A stretch of DNA of 64,000 nt, taken from the NCBI GenBank assembly GCA_038210275.1, contig JBBQWV010000011.1, forward strand, positions 1 through 64,000. The letters are read 5' to 3'. The stretch is from PALSA-1296 sp038210275 (GTDB taxonomy: Bacteria; Bacteroidota; Ignavibacteria; Palsa-1295). This document shows, one piece after another, positions 59,634 through 64,000 of the stretch; position 1 is the first letter of the stretch, and every line of letters starts with the position of its first letter. The translations under genes were made by a program, and so were the position numbers. The notes under the pieces are model-generated. The model made no database searches. It saw only the letters and a list, made by a program, of their open reading frames with translations, and was not told where the DNA came from.

Positions 59634-59820
59634 GTCATTGCGAGGAGTCCGCTTGCAGACGACGTGGCAATTCCATTAAGCTCACTGTCATTCCGAAAGG
59701 AGATTTTTCATGCAAAGCATGAAAAACGATGTGAGGAATCCCATGATAGTTTGTAGCCCCTAAGTCTCTACCACGATGTAGGGGATTGCCACACCGGGCT
59801 AAAGCCCGGCTCGCAATGAC
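59634..59820. repeat. Large composite palindromic element
   Basis: It runs from GTCATTGCGAGGAGTCCGCT to CCGGCTCGCAATGAC. Inside, from 59687, is a second unit GTCATTCCGAAAGGAG with hairpin TTTTTCATGC-AAA-GCATGAAAAA (59704-59726), then the core GATAGTTTGTAGCCCCTAAG to CCACGATGTAGGGG, then GGGCTAAAGCCC. The hairpin differs from the 16458 copy by a compensating pair. Confidence 0.9.
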
Positions 59821-59828
59821 ACTCAAAA

Positions 59829-60956
59829 TCAATATTTCTTTCTCCGATTCCTCACATAATCAACCAGCACAAATTGCCCAAGATCATTGAGGCCTGAATA
59901 ATACGCTCTGCCTTGATTTGCCTTTGTCATTTCTTCGACGAAATCAATGAGGTAGTTATCTTGCGCGATCATGAAGGTGGAGATCTGTACTTTCTCGCGG
60001 CGAAGGGCTACAGCTTCATCGAGAGTTTTATTGATGATCTTCGGATCTAAGCCGAACGAATTTTTATAGAGTGTGCCGTTATCTTCGAACATTGCTGAGG
60101 GCTTGCCGTCGGTGACCATAAAAATTTGCTTATTCACATTTCCGCTGCGGCGAAGCATTCTGCGGGCAAGTCTTAAGCCGTCGCGAGTATTCGTATGGAA
60201 GGGACCGACTTCAAGAAATGGCAATTCATTCTCCGTAATAAGCTCTGCTTCGTCACCGAATGTAATGACATAAAGTTTATCTTTCGGAAATTTTGTTTTG
60301 ATAAGTTCAGCCAAAGCCATTGCGACTTTTTTTGCAGGAGTAATTCTGTCTTCGCCGTAAAGGATCATCGAATGCGAAATGTCAATAAGCAATGCTGTTG
60401 CGCAGGAAGAGGTATGCTCAGTCTCATAGACTTCTATATCTTCTTCGCTTAGGTTTACATTTCCTGCAATAGATTCTTCATCAAGTGTGCCATCGCGAAG
60501 CGAACGCCGAAGAGCATTCTGTAAGGTGCGAGTAAAATCAATATTGGTGGATTGATCGCCGAATGCATAATTCTTCGTGCCGCTTGTTCGCTCGACGCCT
60601 GAACCGGAATGCGGTGTGTCATGTGCGCCCGATGGAGATTTCTTTAGTGACTTAAAAATTTCGAGCAATGCGCTGCGCTTGATATTTCCGATCGCTTTAT
60701 TGGTCGGCTTAATGAGTGAGTCCTCATCTGTTTCAATAAGACCCAGTCGTTTTAACTCGTCAACGAACATATCGTAGGTCATATCAGGACCAAAGATATT
60801 ATATTCATCTCCGAGATAACGCATCCAACTCAGGGTCTCCTCAGCATCGCCGGAAGTGCGCAGAAGCAATTCGTGAAAAAGATCAAGTAATTGCTTCAGC
60901 CGGTCTTCAGCCGTTGATGATTTCCCCGGAATCCATTTGGAATATTCAATACGCAT
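59829..60956 (-). CDS. VWA-domain protein (CoxE-like)
   Basis: 375 residues, cytoplasmic (no signal). N-terminal 190 residues are helical and include SGAHDTPHSGSG. VWA domain from about 190: metal site ALLIDISHSMILYGEDRITP (DxSxS), Thr in FHTNTRDGLRLARRML, and IFMVTDGKPSAMF. Resembles CoxE/VWA partners of MoxR-type AAA+ ATPases, but no MoxR gene is visible here; the next gene upstream is outside this unit. Confidence 0.87.
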   Translation of the reverse strand: MRIEYSKWIPGKSSTAEDRLKQLLDLFHELLLRTSGDAEETLSWMRYLGDEYNIFGPDMTYDMFVDELKRLGLIETDEDSLIKPTNKAIGNIKRSALLEIFKSLKKSPSGAHDTPHSGSGVERTSGTKNYAFGDQSTNIDFTRTLQNALRRSLRDGTLDEESIAGNVNLSEEDIEVYETEHTSSCATALLIDISHSMILYGEDRITPAKKVAMALAELIKTKFPKDKLYVITFGDEAELITENELPFLEVGPFHTNTRDGLRLARRMLRRSGNVNKQIFMVTDGKPSAMFEDNGTLYKNSFGLDPKIINKTLDEAVALRREKVQISTFMIAQDNYLIDFVEEMTKANQGRAYYSGLNDLGQFVLVDYVRNRRKKY

Positions 60957-61001
60957 ACATAAACAACGAAAACAGAGGAAGAACCGTTTTTCTTTTCGCT
61001 G

Positions 61002-62690
61002 TTAATGCTGCACCACAAGCGGAAGAGTCAGAAGCCCTGTATGGTTACCATCAAAATAGGTAACACGCGCAATGCAAGTGCCAGCCGGAAGTGAATGTAC
61101 ATCAACTGAGGCAGTGTTATTCTCCATCGTATATTCCGGAGAGAGCGGCATTCCCATAATGTTATAAAGCTCCACATTGGTTATAGTCTGCGAGGGAAGT
61201 GTTTTTAGCTTCACGCTGCTCTCCGATGGGTTCGGATAGATCTGCATATTGTTCTCGCTGCGAAGATCGGAATGCCAAGAGTCCACACCGGAAGTAGCAT
61301 CAAGTTGTACAACCCAAATATCTTGGAGGTAGCCTCTATTACCTAATGTATGATTTCCAATTACATCACCATCGGTCGAACGAGTCACTCCACAAACCGT
61401 AATTTTTCCATCATCAGATAGAGCTACTGAACTGCCGTATTCGGCCTGAGTGCCACCATAAGTCTTCTGCCAAATGATATTAAATGAAGAATCCAATTTT
61501 ACAACCCAACAATCCTCAAAAGGCGCTGCATGTCGTGGTGTTACATCACCATCAAGTGAATTTGTAGTTGCAGCTACAATAAAATTGCCGTCTAGATCCT
61601 GAAGAATAGATTCTGCATTATCTCTTTCCGACCCACCGAGGCATTTTTGCCTTTCGATCTTACCCGAAGAACTTAATTTAATGATCCATGCATCGTCAGC
61701 GATATTTGAAGGATCGTTCTTATTAATATGGATACCCGATACATCACCATCATTGGAACTCGTCGCCCCTGCAATGACATAACCACTATCTGATGTCTGA
61801 ATTATCTGGGATGTGACATCATAAGAAAATCCTCCGATGCAAGTTTGCCACTGTAGATCGCCGGATGAATTAAGTTTTACTACCCATCCATCAGCTCGAA
61901 GGGGTGTCCCCCCGTGAAAACCTGAAACATCTCCATCGTTGGAATAGGTAACACCGCAGAAAGCATAACCATGATCGAAAGTATTAATGATGGAATATGC
62001 TCTGTCTTGGGCTGATCCCCCAAAGCATTTCTGCCATAAGAGTGAGCCTGTTGAACTTAGTTTTACTACCCATACGTCGATTGCAGAATCTCTGGTGCCC
62101 GGATGTTTCCCTGAAACATCTCCATCTGTTGAAGATGTTGAGCCTGCCAGTAATAAACTCCTTCCTTCATCTGTGCTCTCAATAATGGAATTTGCTACCT
62201 CGCCGCCTGAACCTCCAAGACATTTCTGCCATAAGAGATTACCAAGTGGATCGAGTTTAAATACCATCAAAGAACCTTTATCACCGAGAACATCACCATC
62301 ATGCGAAAAAGTATAACCCGCAACAGCATAACCACCATCATACGTTTGAACGATAGAGAGCGCATAGTCATTATCTGTGCCCCCAAAACATTTCTGCCAT
62401 TCGATCGTGCCAAAAGCATCAAGTTTTACTACCCATGCGTCAAAAGTACTCGTACTCTGATTGGGGATGACACTATGATTTCCGGAAACATCTCCATCAT
62501 CCGATCCAGCAAATCCTGCAATTGCAAACCCTCCGTCGGTAGTCGAAATAATCTTTCCTGCATAATCATCTATCATACCACCCAAACATCTTTGCCAGAG
62601 AATTGAAGGAGCTTGGGCGAAAAGAATAGTTGGGCTAACTAATAGAGCAACAAGAAAAAGTAAAAATATTTGTGCTCTGAGGTTCTGCAT
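61002..62690 (-). CDS. T9SS cargo protein, seven-repeat beta-propeller type
   Basis: 562 residues from ATG 62690, chosen since it gives the signal peptide MQNLRAQIFLLFLVALLVSP like that of the relative at 19455; ATG 62702 is also possible. Seven repeats of about 60 residues with the pattern WQKC-L/F-GG, SIIQT-DGGY, AG-T-SSNDGDVSG-H, DAWVVKLDSSGN. C-terminal 90 residues are a T9SS sorting domain (IYPNPSESSVKLKTLPSQTI, VELYNIMGMPLSPEY, SLPAGTCIARVTYF). The 3' end is nearly identical to that of the next gene. Confidence 0.86.
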   Translation of the reverse strand: MQNLRAQIFLLFLVALLVSPTILFAQAPSILWQRCLGGMIDDYAGKIISTTDGGFAIAGFAGSDDGDVSGNHSVIPNQSTSTFDAWVVKLDAFGTIEWQKCFGGTDNDYALSIVQTYDGGYAVAGYTFSHDGDVLGDKGSLMVFKLDPLGNLLWQKCLGGSGGEVANSIIESTDEGRSLLLAGSTSSTDGDVSGKHPGTRDSAIDVWVVKLSSTGSLLWQKCFGGSAQDRAYSIINTFDHGYAFCGVTYSNDGDVSGFHGGTPLRADGWVVKLNSSGDLQWQTCIGGFSYDVTSQIIQTSDSGYVIAGATSSNDGDVSGIHINKNDPSNIADDAWIIKLSSSGKIERQKCLGGSERDNAESILQDLDGNFIVAATTNSLDGDVTPRHAAPFEDCWVVKLDSSFNIIWQKTYGGTQAEYGSSVALSDDGKITVCGVTRSTDGDVIGNHTLGNRGYLQDIWVVQLDATSGVDSWHSDLRSENNMQIYPNPSESSVKLKTLPSQTITNVELYNIMGMPLSPEYTMENNTASVDVHSLPAGTCIARVTYFDGNHTGLLTLPLVVQH

Positions 62691-62885
62691 GATTTTGTCC
62701 ATAGCTCTACTCATGAAAATGGAATAAACTCTCATACTAAAGAAACACCAAGAAGACTTGAACGTTCGTAATAAAATAATCCACATCCGAAATACATTAT
62801 ATCGCGGATGTGGCTCTTCCCAACTTGAAATTGTATAGTGGCGTGAGTCCTAAAGCTACCAACAGGAAAAGGAGAGTAGTTTTTT

Positions 62886-64000
62886 TTAATGCTGCACCAC
62901 AAGCGGAAGAGTCAGAAGCCCTGTATGGTTACCATCAAAATAGGTAACACGCGCAATGCAGGTGCCAGCCGGAAGTGAATGTACATCAACTGAGGCAGTA
63001 TTATTTTCTATCTTATATTCCGGAGAGAGTGGCATTCCAATAATGTTATAAAGCTCCACATTGGTTATAGTCTGCGAGGGAAGTATTTTTAGCTTCACGC
63101 TACTCTCCGATGGGTTCGGATAGATCTGCATATAGTTCTCGCTGCGAGGATCAGAATACCAAGATTCAACACCGGAAGTAACATCAAGTTCTACGACCCA
63201 GACATCGCTATAATAGGTCGGATTAGGGTTATGATTGCCAACCACATCCCCGTCATTAGAGCTTGTTATACCTGCGACAACAAGATTACCATCCAATGAT
63301 TTAGTTATTGTAGAAAACCACTCATTCCGAATGCCACCGAGGCATTTTTGCCAAATGATATTTAATGATGTGTCAAGTTTAGCAACCCAAATATCAGGAT
63401 CATCGCCTGATAAATGAATCCCCGATACATCTCCGTCACGAGAACTTGTGATCCCGGAAATAACAAAATTACCTTCTGAATTCTGAAGAATTTTATAACT
63501 ATCTTCTGTGTGATTTCCGCCGAGGCATTTCTGTCGCTCTATCTTCCCTGATGCACTTAACTTGACGACCCATATATCGCTGGCAATATGTAGGGTATCA
63601 TAATAATGAAGACCACTCACATCGCCATCTCTTGACGCCGTATATCCTGTTATTGCATATCCTCCATCAGAGGTTTGGATAATCGAACGCGCTTCATCTA
63701 CATCCGATCCGCCCAAGCATTTTTGCCATTCCAGCACACCCGATGAACTCAACTTTATCACCCATGCATCAGGACTATTTTTCTTGCCGGAATGATAACC
63801 GGAAATATCGCCGTCGCTGGAATAGGTACTGCCGCAGATCGCATAGCCATGATCGGAAGTAGCAATGACAGAAGAAGCTATATCATTTGCAGAACCGCCA
63901 AAGCATTTCTGCCATCTAATTGTTCCTGTAGAAGTTAGATCAACAATCCAAATATCCTCAGATAAGTCCTGAGGATTCCGACTTGTTCTGGCAGAAAAAT
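62886..64000 (-). CDS. T9SS cargo protein, propeller type (5' end outside window)
   Basis: The frame is open from 64000 to the stop at 62886, so the gene continues beyond the window. The visible 371 residues contain the end of one and four more full repeats of the WQKC-F/L-GG, DGGY, SRDGDVSG-H type, then the sorting domain VESWYSDPRSENYMQIYPNP... ending PLVVQH. The last 290 bp are about 93% the same as the gene at 61002. Confidence 0.88.
   Translation of the reverse strand, partial: FSARTSRNPQDLSEDIWIVDLTSTGTIRWQKCFGGSANDIASSVIATSDHGYAICGSTYSSDGDISGYHSGKKNSPDAWVIKLSSSGVLEWQKCLGGSDVDEARSIIQTSDGGYAITGYTASRDGDVSGLHYYDTLHIASDIWVVKLSASGKIERQKCLGGNHTEDSYKILQNSEGNFVISGITSSRDGDVSGIHLSGDDPDIWVAKLDTSLNIIWQKCLGGIRNEWFSTITKSLDGNLVVAGITSSNDGDVVGNHNPNPTYYSDVWVVELDVTSGVESWYSDPRSENYMQIYPNPSESSVKLKILPSQTITNVELYNIIGMPLSPEYKIENNTASVDVHSLPAGTCIARVTYFDGNHTGLLTLPLVVQH

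Overview
The window looks like a chromosomal segment of a Gram-negative bacterium from the Bacteroidota/Chlorobiota (FCB) side of the tree, possibly close to Ignavibacteria or Kapabacteria. That placement is inferred from gene content only. It carries type IX secretion (T9SS) genes (porU, porV, a porX-type response regulator with a PglZ domain, and cargo proteins with T9SS-type C-terminal sorting domains), many exported proteins with AQ-type signal-peptide ends, two-gene tatA, purS/purQ as separate genes, and few clear Shine-Dalgarno sites. There is no rRNA, CRISPR array, prophage or recognisable transposase.

Layout. 1-3.7 kb: tRNA-Ser, a YdeI/OmdA-like gene, and a minus-strand run purS-purQ-small membrane peptide-tatA-tatA, followed by a 780-bp repeat-rich gap and a DUF3147-like membrane protein. 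3.9-6.3 kb: cytochrome P450 and convergent meaB. 6.3-15.8 kb: one long minus-strand run starting with porU and porV, then a DUF5683-like protein, two paralogous exported helical proteins, a GNAT enzyme and a PIN-type toxin/antitoxin pair. 16-19.4 kb: HIT protein, a protein with a histone-H1-like Lys/Ala/Pro tail, hisS and ptsN-like. 19.4-22.4 kb: two divergent T9SS cargo genes, the second flanked by a 53-bp direct repeat. 23-28 kb: ruvC, two outer-membrane proteins, an APC permease. 28.2-33.2 kb: M23/EnvC-type protein, a GxxExxY gene bounded by 38-bp inverted repeats, a VWA protein whose start lies inside that repeat, lysS and higBA. 33.2-43.4 kb: tmk, half-length carB, queA, holA, glutaminyl cyclotransferase, hicBA, pirin, tRNA-Leu, der and an exported protein. 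43.5-52.5 kb: a barrel protein with a PorV/PorQ-like partner, a DUF1573-cytochrome c fusion, tsaB, tsaE, alpha/beta hydrolase, porX, LOG protein. 52.7-64 kb: a tail-fibre-like protein, rpoZ, a BclA-C-domain protein, gmk, enoyl-CoA hydratase, EamA, Fic, VWA/CoxE-like, and two more T9SS beta-propeller cargo genes, the last cut by the window edge.

How it fits together. PorU (sortase) and PorV (outer-membrane shuttle) process cargo with C-terminal sorting domains. At least four such cargo proteins are encoded here, three built from about 60-residue repeats. Two have exactly seven copies, which suggests seven-bladed propellers. PorX is the expected regulator of the system. Three toxin/antitoxin pairs (PIN, HigBA, HicBA) are scattered among housekeeping genes.

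The most unusual aspect is the intergenic DNA. It holds several families of short word-like and palindromic repeats. Some bound single accessory genes (GxxExxY, a BclA-domain gene, fic, a T9SS cargo gene) like cassettes, and some have entered coding sequence (tsaB, the VWA gene start).
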